DNA of 24,716 nucleotides from JASFQI01 sp050115555 (GCA_050115555.1 JASFQI010000028.1:1-24716), one strand, 5' to 3'; shown: positions 1 to 7,958, counted from the stretch's first letter. The notes: generated by a model from the letters alone, not told the origin. A program made the numbers and translations.

Positions 1-134
1 GCCTGGCCTATCTGGGCAAGGTCCACCCGGCCGGAAAAGGCATCAAACTGGAGAGAGCGACCCAATGGCATCCCATTCCCCTGCACCCTGGAGCGGAAAA
101 GTTCTTCAAAGAGGCAGGGGTCCTGAAACCGTGA
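1..134 (+). CDS. TAXI-family TRAP transporter substrate-binding protein, C-terminal fragment
   Basis: Only the last 43 codons are in the window (frame from base 3, stop TGA 132-134). The peptide ends IPLHPGAEKFFKEAGVLKP, which matches the usual C-terminus of TAXI (TRAP-associated extracytoplasmic immunogenic) periplasmic binding proteins. These capture an organic acid in the periplasm and hand it to the fused TRAP permease. The next gene downstream on the same strand is such a permease, which strongly supports the call. The signal peptide and ligand-binding residues lie outside the window, so the substrate cannot be inferred. Confidence 0.75.
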   Translation, partial: LAYLGKVHPAGKGIKLERATQWHPIPLHPGAEKFFKEAGVLKP

Positions 135-210
135 TGAACCCGGACACTTTATCCCAATGAAGCAGACCCCCTGTCTGCGCGAACAGGATCCTGAAGGAGA
201 AGGCGGCTTT

Positions 211-2175
211 ATGGGCTCCAAGGCGGAGAACGACAAGACAGCCCCGCCCGAAGGGAGCGGCTCGAAGTCCGATACCCGGAAGGTCTTTCAACGGGAATTT
301 CACGGAGCCGGAAGACGTGCGGTCGATCTGGGAATGGCCCTGATCTCCATCCTCGTGCTGTACTGGACGGTCAACGTCATGGCCGACATCGTGATCAAGC
401 GGGCCGTTTACCTCATGCTGACCCTTGGCATGTGCGCCGTTGTGTATCCCTTTAGCAGGCGCCCCGCCTCGAGGATTGCGTTGACGGTGGACGCGGTCGT
501 CATCGTGCTGACCGTCTTGGGGTCCCTCTACTACATGTACGACTACAACGCCCGCTTCATGAGGCTTGGGGTCCCCAGCCCATGGGACACCTTTTTTGGT
601 GCCGTGATGATCCTCATCGGCCTGGACATCGGGCGACGGGTGATCGGGTGGGCCCTGACTCTGGTGGCCGCTTCGACGATTCTCTATGCGTATTTCGGGA
701 ATCACGTGCCGGGCATGTTCGGGCACCCGGGGTTCGGCCTGGAGACCATCGTCAGCCAGGTCTACTGTGGCCTGGAGGGGTACTACGGCATGGCCAGCAA
801 GTTCATGATCCTCTATGTCGTACCCTTCGTCATCATGGGCGCTTTCCTTGAAATCACCGGTGCAGGGGATTTTTTTATCAACCTGGCCTTCTCCCTCACC
901 AACCGCATGATGGGCGGGCCGGCCAAGGCGGCGGTCATCGGCAGTGCCTTGATGGGGTCCATCTCCGGCAGTGCGATCGCCAACGTCTCCTCTACGGGCG
1001 TGTTTACCATCCCCATGATGAAAAGGGTGGGATACAAGCCCAGCATCGCAGGCGCGATCGAGGCGGCGGCCTCCACGGGAGGGCAGATCATGCCCCCGAT
1101 TATGGGGGCCGTCGCCTTCATCATGGTGGAATTCACGCAGATCCCCTACCTGGAAATCGTGACCGTGGCCACCATTCCCATTCTCCTCTACTTCATCACG
1201 GTCATTACGTTCATTCACTTCGAGGCCAAGCGGGAGGGCATCCGGCTGGATACGGAGACGAAGGTGGATCCTGCACTGGAGGTCATGAAAGGGGGATGGC
1301 ATTTCTTCTTCTCCCTCATCCTCATCGTCGTGACCATGGTCCTGGGCTACTCTCCGGCCATGGCCGCCCTCGTGGGTATCGTCTCCCTGGTCCTCATTCA
1401 CTCCATTCGAAGCCGCAGAATCGACATCCGCCTCATCTACCGGGGTCTGGTTCTGGGAGGAAGATACTCCCTCAGTATCGGGAGCATTGTGGCTTGCATC
1501 GGAATCATTCTTGCGCTGGTGGGGCTGACGGGGGTTGGACTCAAGGTGTCCTGGCTCCTTTCGGACCTCACGCACGGCATGGCCTTCCTGGCCATTCTGT
1601 TCGTGGGCCTGATTTCCATGGTCCTCGGCATGGGCCTTCCTGCAGGCCCGGCCTACATCGTCCTGGCCATTACGGCGGGGCCGGCCCTGACGGATATGGG
1701 GTTTTCCCTGCTCGTCGCGCACATGATCATGATCTGGTTCAGCATTGACTCGGAGATTACCCCGCCGGTGGGTCTGGCCTCCATTACGGCAGCGGCCGTT
1801 GCCAGGGCCGATCCCATGAAGACCATGTTTTCGGCGTTCAAGTTTGCAAAAGGGCTCTACATTCTGCCCTTCATGTTCTACTACCGGCCCGGGATCCTTC
1901 TCCAGGGGACCCCTGCCGCCATTGTCGAGACCGTCCTGTCCATCCTGCTTGGACTCATCGCATTTGCGGCTTTCTGGGACGGCTTCCTCTTCAGGAGCAC
2001 CAACGCTGTGGAGCGCATTCTCCTGGTCCTTGCGGCAGCAGGGCTCCTTGTGCCGGGTTGGGGATGGAATGCTTCCGGTTTTCTGCTCTTCCTCGCCGTT
2101 GCTTTGCTGCAGAAAACGGGGTTGAGGAATGCGAACCAAGGGAACGATCGCGGGACGTCCGGGCAAGAGGCATGA
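211..2175 (+). CDS. TRAP transporter fused permease (4TM/12TM, DctQM-type, TAXI partner)
   Basis: This 654-residue multi-spanning membrane protein would be the sodium- or proton-coupled permease of a tripartite TRAP transporter, with the small DctQ-like and large DctM-like subunits in one chain. The centre carries the DctM signature GSALMGSISGSAIANVSSTG, followed by GAIEAAASTGGQIMPPIMGA, and the second half repeats it as GMGLPAGPAYIVLA with a later EITPPVGLA. Hydrophobic helices occupy nearly the whole length after a charged N-terminus of about 50 residues. I chose ATG 211 because AAGGAG at 194-199 sits 11 nt upstream; an in-frame ATG at 157 has no ribosome site. It follows the TAXI binding protein by 76 nt and is probably cotranscribed with it. 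The substrate is unknown; the downstream UbiD and molybdoenzyme genes hint at an aromatic or unsaturated carboxylate. Confidence 0.92.
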   Translation: MGSKAENDKTAPPEGSGSKSDTRKVFQREFHGAGRRAVDLGMALISILVLYWTVNVMADIVIKRAVYLMLTLGMCAVVYPFSRRPASRIALTVDAVVIVLTVLGSLYYMYDYNARFMRLGVPSPWDTFFGAVMILIGLDIGRRVIGWALTLVAASTILYAYFGNHVPGMFGHPGFGLETIVSQVYCGLEGYYGMASKFMILYVVPFVIMGAFLEITGAGDFFINLAFSLTNRMMGGPAKAAVIGSALMGSISGSAIANVSSTGVFTIPMMKRVGYKPSIAGAIEAAASTGGQIMPPIMGAVAFIMVEFTQIPYLEIVTVATIPILLYFITVITFIHFEAKREGIRLDTETKVDPALEVMKGGWHFFFSLILIVVTMVLGYSPAMAALVGIVSLVLIHSIRSRRIDIRLIYRGLVLGGRYSLSIGSIVACIGIILALVGLTGVGLKVSWLLSDLTHGMAFLAILFVGLISMVLGMGLPAGPAYIVLAITAGPALTDMGFSLLVAHMIMIWFSIDSEITPPVGLASITAAAVARADPMKTMFSAFKFAKGLYILPFMFYYRPGILLQGTPAAIVETVLSILLGLIAFAAFWDGFLFRSTNAVERILLVLAAAGLLVPGWGWNASGFLLFLAVALLQKTGLRNANQGNDRGTSGQEA

Positions 2176-2244
2176 GTCGCCTTGGTGATCCGAAAGGGCC
2201 GTTCCTGAGGTCTTTCTGGAAGGTGCGGGCCGGTTGAGATGCGC

Positions 2245-2390
2245 TTCAAAGCCTCCGCACCCGGAGGTTGAAAATGTTTCGCTCGCCCATTCCCCGTCCC
2301 GCCGTGGCGGGACTGCGGGATTCGCGAGCGATATTCATGTAAGCAGGATACCTTATCGTTTGGGATTCCCCGCAGCTTGCCGCGGGGAGA
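2245..2390. repeat. Cluster of three hairpins, REP-like, in the permease-decarboxylase gap
   Basis: The 270-nt gap between the permease and the decarboxylase holds three inverted repeats in a row. First, TTCAA/CCTCC pairs with GGAGG/TTGAA (2245-2272). Second, an outer stem TCGCTCGC (2279-2286) pairs with GCGAGCGA (2324-2331) and encloses the perfect 18-nt palindrome GTCCCGCC-GT-GGCGGGAC (2296-2313). Third, CCCCGC (2368-2373) pairs with GCGGGG (2382-2387) around AGCTTGCC. The third resembles REP elements of many Desulfobacterota intergenic regions; that comparison is from memory. No thymidine run follows any of them, so they are not typical intrinsic terminators. They could stabilise or process a polycistronic RNA. 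Confidence 0.55.
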
Positions 2391-2445
2391 TTCAACATTC
2401 GCTCGAAGAGAAAGAGCCTAACTCTTGGGCGAACCTGGGGGAAAC

Positions 2446-3783
2446 ATGCAGAAGGGCATACGAGACTGTCTGTCCCAACTCGAATCGTCCCAAAGGCTTT
2501 TGACCGTTGAGCGGGAGGTCGATCCGAGGTTCGAAATCCCGGCCGTGATGCAGGCGGCAGAGTGCAAAGGCAAAGCCGTCTTGTTCAACCGTGTCAAACA
2601 TCCAGGCTATCGGGTCGTGAACAACGTGCTCGGCACCCGGGAAGCGGCGGCCCTCTTCCTGGGCACGGAGCGGGAGCAGGTCACCCGCGAGTGGATGCAA
2701 CGAATGAAGCAGCCGATCGTGCCTGTGGAGGTGTCCAGCTCTCCGGCCAAGGAGGTCGTTCAAACCGGAGACCGGGTCGACCTGGAGGAGCTTCCCATCG
2801 TCACCCATTGTGCCAGGGATGCCGGCGCCTTTATTACCGCGGGCATGGTGGTCGCCAGGGACCCTGAAACCGGGATCCGGAATGTTTCTGTCAACCGGAT
2901 GCAGCTCAAGGGAAAAAGCAAGCTGGGAATCCGCATGATGCCGCCCCAGCATCTGGGCCTCATTCATGAAAAGTGTGAAATGAGGGGTGAAAACCTGGAG
3001 ATCGCCGTGGCGATCGGGAACCACCCTTTCGACATCATGGCAGCAGCGACGTCTTTGCCTGCGGGGCAGGACGAGTTCTCCATGGCGGGCGCCCTGAGAA
3101 AGGAACCTCTCGAGCTGGTCAAGTGTGAGACCGTGGACCTGGAGGTTCCTGCTGTCGCGGAGATCGTCCTGGAAGGGGAGGTGCTCGCGGGGGTAAGGGA
3201 ACCCGAGGGCCCCTTTGGGGACTTCATGCAGTATTACGTGCCCGTGATGGACAACCACGTTTTTCAGGTCAAAGCGATCACGCACCGAAAGAACGCCGTT
3301 TACCAGACCATTCAGGCCGGCTCCCTGGAGGACACCCATTACCTCGGCCTTTCCAGGGAGGCTGCGGTCCTGGAAGCGGCCTCGCGTGTAGCCGATGTCC
3401 GGGCGGTGAGCCTGGTCCCCACCATCCTGGGCTGCGCTGTTTCGATCCATAAAAAATCCGAGGCAGATGCAAAAAGCGTCCTTGAAGAGGCTTTTAAGGC
3501 CTATCGCTGGCTGAAGTATTGTGTGGTCGTTGATCATGATGTGAACGTTTTCGACATGAACGACGTCTGGTGGGCCATGAACACGCGGAGCCGACCGGAC
3601 AGAGGACTGATGCTCAAGGAACAGGCTCCCGGTTTTCCACGCGATGCCTTTCATCTCCATCAGTCCAAGCTGGGCATCGACGCCACAGCTCCCCTGGATC
3701 AGTGGCAGGAATTCGAACGCAAAACCGTTCCGGGCTCCGAGCACATCGCTCTCCAGGACTACCTTTCTCCGGGCGATGGCTGA
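2446..3783 (+). CDS. UbiD-family (prenylated-FMN dependent) decarboxylase/carboxylase
   Basis: The 445-residue product spans the whole UbiD fold. UbiD enzymes use prenylated FMN and a divalent metal to decarboxylate, or in anaerobes carboxylate, aromatic and alpha,beta-unsaturated acids in the cytoplasm. The catalytic Arg-Glu-Glu/Asp triad is visible: Arg in VSVNRMQ (about residue 151), then Glu254 and Asp259 in EGPFGDF. E. coli UbiD also has Asp at the last position. DEFSMAGALRKEPLELVKCE and the C-terminal DVWWAMNTRSRPDRG are family landmarks. ATG 2446 is preferred over TTG 2425 because the usual N-terminus begins there; GGGGGA at 2437-2442 is a closely spaced ribosome site. No UbiX-type prenyltransferase is in the window. 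The tight link to the molybdoenzyme and TRAP genes favours a catabolic role over ubiquinone synthesis. Gallate- or hydroxybenzoate-type activity is possible but unproven. Confidence 0.9.
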   Translation: MQKGIRDCLSQLESSQRLLTVEREVDPRFEIPAVMQAAECKGKAVLFNRVKHPGYRVVNNVLGTREAAALFLGTEREQVTREWMQRMKQPIVPVEVSSSPAKEVVQTGDRVDLEELPIVTHCARDAGAFITAGMVVARDPETGIRNVSVNRMQLKGKSKLGIRMMPPQHLGLIHEKCEMRGENLEIAVAIGNHPFDIMAAATSLPAGQDEFSMAGALRKEPLELVKCETVDLEVPAVAEIVLEGEVLAGVREPEGPFGDFMQYYVPVMDNHVFQVKAITHRKNAVYQTIQAGSLEDTHYLGLSREAAVLEAASRVADVRAVSLVPTILGCAVSIHKKSEADAKSVLEEAFKAYRWLKYCVVVDHDVNVFDMNDVWWAMNTRSRPDRGLMLKEQAPGFPRDAFHLHQSKLGIDATAPLDQWQEFERKTVPGSEHIALQDYLSPGDG

Positions 3784-3797
3784 CCAGGAGTCCCCGA

Positions 3798-5903
3798 ATG
3801 CAGGATGGGCGCAAAGGGACAGCGATTGTGGAGAAAAGAAAAACAATGTGCCACCTCTGCTCAGCCGGCCGCCCGATCGAGGTCGTCCTCGAAAACGGGA
3901 AGCTGGCGTCGGCGCACACACAGCCTGAGGCCCCTGGCGAGTATCGATACTTCTGCCCCAAGCTGAAGGCCGCATCCGACATTCTCTACTCCCCGGATCG
4001 GCTGACCTCCCCCATCTGCAAGGACACCCACCAGGGCCGTTCCTACTGGAAGGAAATTTCATGGGAAGCCGCACTGGAGAGAATGGCCGAGAATCTTCAG
4101 ACCGTGAGAGCGCGCCACGGTGCCGAGGCCCTTTGCTGGCTCACGGGCCATGCCCCGGATTACGGGGCTCTGTGGGACTATGCCAACCGCTTCATGAGCG
4201 TCTTCGGATCACCCAACGTCTTTGGGAACGGGTCTCTTTGTCACGCCGCCCGGGAAATGGCCCACGTCTTCACGTACGGCGCCATGACGGCTCCGGACTA
4301 CAGGCATTCCCGCTGCATTGTTGTCTGGGGAAAAAACGAGGCCGACACGAATCCGGCCGGCTACAACAGGATCCTCTCTGCCCGAAAAAACGGGGCCAAG
4401 CTCATTGTTATCGATACCGTAAAGACGAAACTCGCCTCCATGGCCGACCTCTGGCTGCAGATCAAACCCGGAGGGGACGGGCTTCTGGCCATGGCCATGA
4501 TTCAGGTCCTGATCGACGAGGCCTTGTACGATCGCGACTTTGTCCGCCATTGGACCGTGGGATTCGAGAGGCTGAAGCGTGAGGTGGCTCGCCACACGCC
4601 TGAGAACGTGGCCACTCTGATCTGGTTAAAACCGGAAGACATCCGGCGTGCAGCGAGGCTCTATGCTCAAACAAGACCGGCCAGCATGACCGATGGAAAC
4701 GGGCTGGACATGCATCTCGACGTTGCCCAGACCATGCGGGCGCTCTGCATCCTCAGGGCCTTGAGCGGGAACCTGGATCAACGGGGAGGGGACCTGATTC
4801 CCAAGCGCTTGCCCCTCCGGGACATCAAGCTCAAGGAGCGTCTTCCCAAGGACGTCCAACCCATCAGCCGCGACTATCCCCTGTTCCGGCAGTACCACAA
4901 GGCCCGCGGGGACCATGTTCTCGGCTGCGTCGTGGACGCCGTGCTCGAGGAGAAGCCTTACCCTGTCAAGGCGCTGGTCGTCCAGGGCATGAATCCGGCC
5001 GTTTCCCTGCCCAACGCCGACCGAGTCCGGCACGCCCTTGAGAAGATTGAGTTCATGGTGGTGATCGATCCTCTCAAAACGCGAACATCTCCGTTTGCGG
5101 ATCTCCTTCTTCCGGCGACCACCCCCTTTGAGACCACGCAGCTCAACCTGAAGGGCATGTCGCCCTATGGTGTCATGCTGCAGAGCCAGGTCGTCGAATG
5201 GGTCGGCAACGCCTGGCCGGACTGGAAGATCGTCTTCGAGCTCGCAAAGGCGATGGGGTTCGAACAGGAGTTTCCCTGGAATACGGTGGAAGAGGCCATT
5301 GACCATCAGCTCGAGCCGACCGGGATCACGGTAGAACAACTGCGGTCCCATCCGGAGGGCCTGGCCTATGAGAACGCGCGCTACGTGAAGTACAAGGAGG
5401 AAGGCTTCCAGACATCGAGCGGAAAGGTGGAGCTGGTTTCAGAGCGCTACGAGGAACAGGGGTATGCTTCCGTTCCCCGGTTCGAACCGGGCGCGGAGAA
5501 CCGCATCAGTTTTTTTGAAAAGCGAAAGGCCTTCCCGTTCATCGGCATCAGCGGCGCCCGGTCCCGATGCTATGTGCACTCGCAGTTCAGGCACGTCCCC
5601 TCCCTGCTCCATCGCGAACCCGAGCCCTTTGTGGACATGCACCCGGAAGACGCCGAAGAGCTCGGTCTCTGTGACCGGGAAAAGGTGAGGGTGGAATCCC
5701 CGAACGGTTGGATCCGAATGAAGGCTCGGATCTGGAAGGGGGTTCGCAGGGGCACCGTGCGCATTGCCTGGGGCTGGGGCGAGTGGAATCCGGAATGGAG
5801 TATCAACAACCTGACGGACGATTCAGAGCACGATCCCGTGACCAGCACGACCTCGAACCGCAGTTTTTACTGCCGCATCGTGCGGGATGAAGGGGCTTCC
5901 TAG
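3798..5903 (+). CDS. Molybdopterin (bis-MGD) oxidoreductase catalytic subunit, DMSO-reductase superfamily
   Basis: The 701-residue protein has the three standard blocks: an N-terminal Fe-S motif, a large molybdopterin domain, and a C-terminal dinucleotide-binding domain starting near ISGARSRCY and ending in NNLTDDSEHDPVTSTTSNRS. Cys148 in GNGSLCHAARE is the likely molybdenum ligand. VVWGKNEADTNPAG, IKPGGDGLLAMAM and FADLLLPATTPFE are typical of the superfamily. The cluster motif is odd: Cys18-x2-Cys21-x3-Arg25, then Cys53 followed by Lys55, so the third cysteine is replaced. No twin-arginine signal is seen, so it is probably cytoplasmic. I chose ATG 3798 because AGGAG 3786-3790 lies 7 nt upstream; GTG 3828 is an alternative. 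It begins 14 nt after the UbiD-type gene, which implies one transcript. No Fe-S or membrane subunit follows. Hydroxylase, dehydroxylase or transhydroxylase chemistry on an aromatic is an inference. Confidence 0.88.
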   Translation: MQDGRKGTAIVEKRKTMCHLCSAGRPIEVVLENGKLASAHTQPEAPGEYRYFCPKLKAASDILYSPDRLTSPICKDTHQGRSYWKEISWEAALERMAENLQTVRARHGAEALCWLTGHAPDYGALWDYANRFMSVFGSPNVFGNGSLCHAAREMAHVFTYGAMTAPDYRHSRCIVVWGKNEADTNPAGYNRILSARKNGAKLIVIDTVKTKLASMADLWLQIKPGGDGLLAMAMIQVLIDEALYDRDFVRHWTVGFERLKREVARHTPENVATLIWLKPEDIRRAARLYAQTRPASMTDGNGLDMHLDVAQTMRALCILRALSGNLDQRGGDLIPKRLPLRDIKLKERLPKDVQPISRDYPLFRQYHKARGDHVLGCVVDAVLEEKPYPVKALVVQGMNPAVSLPNADRVRHALEKIEFMVVIDPLKTRTSPFADLLLPATTPFETTQLNLKGMSPYGVMLQSQVVEWVGNAWPDWKIVFELAKAMGFEQEFPWNTVEEAIDHQLEPTGITVEQLRSHPEGLAYENARYVKYKEEGFQTSSGKVELVSERYEEQGYASVPRFEPGAENRISFFEKRKAFPFIGISGARSRCYVHSQFRHVPSLLHREPEPFVDMHPEDAEELGLCDREKVRVESPNGWIRMKARIWKGVRRGTVRIAWGWGEWNPEWSINNLTDDSEHDPVTSTTSNRSFYCRIVRDEGAS

Positions 5904-5919
5904 GGGGCCTTTCCCCCCT
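5902..5919 (+). terminator. Weak hairpin at the end of the molybdoenzyme gene
   Basis: AGGGGG (5902-5907) can pair with CCCCCT (5914-5919) over a 6-nt loop, starting inside the stop codon. Only TT follows, not a U-run, so intrinsic termination is doubtful. Confidence 0.25.
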
Positions 5920-6383
5920 TGGTCGGGACTGGCAACAATGCCTTTGAGATGGGCACGCCGGCCCAGTTCAACGATGATGCGTAAGGCTTCTCCCTAAGAA
6001 CGATATTCAATAACCCCTGCGCCGCATCCTGGTCTTGGGTCACCCACCGAGTAAGATAACCCGTTGCCACGGACTGATTCAGCCGGAGGCGTCGAGCATC
6101 CCCTTCTCGCGCAGGCGGCGGGATGGGCAGAAGGTCACGCTCACGGCGGGACTCGCGTCGATACGGCCAAATTGCGGAGGCCTCCATGGGGGGTTCCTCC
6201 ACCTGATCCGGGACCACTCAGCCCGAGTGTGCGGGTAAAAATCGAGGAAAGCTCGACCAACCCCAGGGAAAGCCGTGCTTCGGGTGCAGGCATTGTCATG
6301 CACCCACGTACCAGAGCCGGCAGGTGCACACGTGCGAGTGAAGGCTGTGGGGTCCCCTTGATCTAGGATCTCCCCATGCTCGT
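5904..6383. other. 480-nt gap with no recognisable gene
   Basis: No reading frame here has a convincing start, ribosome site or known family. A minus-strand open frame of 105 codons (5900-6217) exists, with internal text such as WVTQDQDAAQGLLNIVLREK, but I do not recognise it and it lacks a ribosome site. Two overlapping plus-strand frames are arginine- and proline-rich in the manner of non-coding GC-rich DNA. The stretch may hold a decayed gene or the control region of the MFS gene. Confidence 0.4.
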
Positions 6384-7670
6384 TTGCCCGGAGGAAGGGC
6401 CGCAGCCTTCGCTCTCGAGGGGTTGAAAAAGAAAGAATCGACTATAAAACCCACCTCTGTTCAGGACCATCAGCATCCCACCCCATCGGATCGTCCGGAT
6501 CCCGTTCCCTTTCGCCGTGTTATCCCCTCCATCCTGTTCCTGACCTCTATCTTCTTCTTCAACTTTATCTCCCGGATTATCTGGGCCCCTCTCATGCCCG
6601 CCATCGAGGGGGACCTGGGTATCGGGCACGGCGAGGCGGGATCCTTTTTTCTCCTCATTTCCCTGGGGTATTTCGTTACGCTACTGGGTTCGGGATTTCT
6701 CTCATCACGGGTGACACACCAAAAGACGATCGCCCTGTCCTCCGCCCTTTTGGGATTTACCCTTCTGGGGGTTTCCCTTAGCCCCAGTTTGTGGTCGGTT
6801 CGCGTGGGTCTGGTTGTTCTGGGCCTGGTTGCAGGATTCTACATCCCCTCCGGCATTGCCACGCTCACAGCCATGGTGCCCTCCAGGCACTGGGGAAAGG
6901 CCGTTGCTATTCATGAACTGGCGCCCAACGGGGGCTTACTGCTCGCCCCTCTCCTTTCCGAGGCGCTCATGGGGCTCGTCTCCTGGCGAGGTATCCTGGC
7001 TCTGCTCGGGATTGCAGCCCTCGTCCTTGGATTCGCTTATGCTCGGTTCGGAAGGCATGGAAATTTCCCGGGAGAAGCGCCTAGCCTCGGATCCTTCCGG
7101 GTCCTTCTAAGGCATTCTTCCTTCTGGATCATGATGGTCCTCTTCGGATTGGGTGTCGGCGCGAGCATGGGGATCTACGCCATGCTGCCGCTTTATCTGG
7201 TGGTAGAGGCGGGGATGGAGCGGGGCTGGGCCAATCTGCTGGTCTCTCTCTCCCGGATCAGCGGCCTTGGGATGGCCTTTGTCTCGGGTTGGGCTACGGA
7301 TCGTTTTGGCCCTAAACAAACCATGATCATCATCTATTTCCTCACCGGGAGTACAACGCTTCTTCTAGGAGCGGTCCAAGGGTCGTGGCTGATCCTGATG
7401 GTCCTGCTTCAGCCCCTTCTTGCAGCGTGCTTCTTCCCGCCGGGCTTTGCGGCCCTTTCTTTGACATCGGCCCCTTCCGTTCGGAATGTCGCCGTCTCCC
7501 TGACCGTCCCCTTTTCCTTTCTCTTGGGAGGGGGAGCGATCCCAACACTCATTGGGGTTGCAGCCGAGGCAGGCTCCTTTTCCCTTGGAATCATCCTGGT
7601 AGGCGGGCTGATTATGGGAGGGAGCCTCTTGTCCGCGCGCTTGAAATTGCTGGGCAAAGCGACCGGGTAG
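6384..7670 (+). CDS. Major facilitator superfamily (MFS) transporter
   Basis: About 428 residues with roughly twelve hydrophobic helices, the normal length for MFS_1 secondary transporters of the inner membrane. Helix 1 begins near ILFLTSIFFFNFISRIIWAP and leads into PLMPAIEGDLGIGHGEAG, an arrangement common near the first loop of MFS porters. The second half has GWATDRFGPKQTM, which is a loop 8-9 motif (G-x3-D-R-x-G). The start is uncertain: no ATG or GTG lies before helix 1 in this frame, so TTG 6384 or TTG 6423 must serve; neither has well-spaced Shine-Dalgarno complementarity. The substrate cannot be read from the sequence. Its position after the TRAP, UbiD and molybdoenzyme genes suggests import of a related acid or export of a product, but a 480-nt gap separates them. 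Confidence 0.85.
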   Translation: MPGGRAAAFALEGLKKKESTIKPTSVQDHQHPTPSDRPDPVPFRRVIPSILFLTSIFFFNFISRIIWAPLMPAIEGDLGIGHGEAGSFFLLISLGYFVTLLGSGFLSSRVTHQKTIALSSALLGFTLLGVSLSPSLWSVRVGLVVLGLVAGFYIPSGIATLTAMVPSRHWGKAVAIHELAPNGGLLLAPLLSEALMGLVSWRGILALLGIAALVLGFAYARFGRHGNFPGEAPSLGSFRVLLRHSSFWIMMVLFGLGVGASMGIYAMLPLYLVVEAGMERGWANLLVSLSRISGLGMAFVSGWATDRFGPKQTMIIIYFLTGSTTLLLGAVQGSWLILMVLLQPLLAACFFPPGFAALSLTSAPSVRNVAVSLTVPFSFLLGGGAIPTLIGVAAEAGSFSLGIILVGGLIMGGSLLSARLKLLGKATG

Positions 7671-7712
7671 GTTGAAAACGGTTCTTCGGGATTGGAATTG
7701 GATCCTGAGCGC

Positions 7713-7746
7713 AAAAGAAAAGGGGTTGCAAGCTTTGCAACCCCTT
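7713..7746 (-). terminator. Rho-independent terminator of the tRNA operon
   Basis: AAGGGGTTGCAA (7720-7731) and TTGCAACCCCTT (7735-7746) form a perfect 12-bp stem with loop GCT. Read on the minus strand it is followed by TTTTCTTTT, the complement of 7713-7721, and it lies 10 nt beyond the tRNA-Glu 3' end. It may also slow plus-strand transcription leaving the MFS gene, though on that side there is no clear U-run. Confidence 0.85.
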
Positions 7747-7756
7747 GGAATTTCAC

Positions 7757-7832
7757 TGGTAGTCCCAACGGGACTCGAACCCGTGTCTTCGGCGTGAGAG
7801 GCCGATATCCTAGACCACTAGACGATGGGACC
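7757..7832 (-). tRNA. tRNA-Glu (anticodon CTC)
   Basis: A full 76-nt cloverleaf with encoded CCA. The anticodon stem-loop reads TCGGC-CTCTCAC-GCCGA, giving CTC, which reads GAG. The T arm is ACGGG-TTCGAGT-CCCGT. The acceptor 5' strand GGTCCCA faces TGGGACT, so the first pair is G1-U72 rather than G-C, with A73 as discriminator. It is the second gene of a two-tRNA transcript. Confidence 0.95.
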
Positions 7833-7842
7833 GTAAAATATG

Positions 7843-7868
7843 AAAGCCACGCCCGGAGGCGTGGTTTG
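7843..7868 (-). other. Stable hairpin between the two tRNAs
   Basis: CCACGCC (7847-7853) pairs with GGCGTGG (7858-7864). On the transcribed minus strand the loop is C(UCCG)G, a member of the very stable UNCG tetraloop class. Flanking A/T bases extend the stem by up to three pairs. Only CTTTC follows, so it may be a processing or attenuation element rather than a full terminator. Confidence 0.5.
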
Positions 7869-7874
7869 TAAGCT

Positions 7875-7948
7875 TGGCTGGGGGACGAGGATTCGAACCT
7901 CGATTAACGGGGCCAGAACCCGTCGTATTGCCCTTATACGATCCCCCA
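7875..7948 (-). tRNA. tRNA-Gln (anticodon CTG)
   Basis: A 74-nt cloverleaf with encoded CCA. The anticodon stem-loop ACGGG-TTCTGGC-CCCGT gives CTG, which reads CAG. The acceptor TGGGGGA pairs with TCCCCCA and starts with the U1-A72 pair typical of glutamine tRNAs, with G73. The T arm is CGAGG-TTCGAAT-CCTCG. It is the promoter-proximal gene of the tRNA pair. Confidence 0.95.
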
Positions 7949-7958
7949 ACGACCTTTC

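Noticed and set aside
106..2166. Very long minus-strand open frame of 686 codons opposite the TRAP permease
   Set aside because: It is an antisense shadow: the product is His/Gly/Asp/Arg-rich low-complexity text with no family, while the plus strand has an unmistakable TRAP permease.
3570..3797. N-terminal extension of the molybdoenzyme overlapping the UbiD-type gene
   Set aside because: The first 76 codons run inside the decarboxylase gene in another frame, and a well-spaced AGGAG precedes the internal ATG at 3798.
5900..6217. Minus-strand frame of 105 codons as a transposase remnant
   Set aside because: No DDE, HUH or TnpB motif is visible and no inverted ends were found, so there is no support for an IS remnant.
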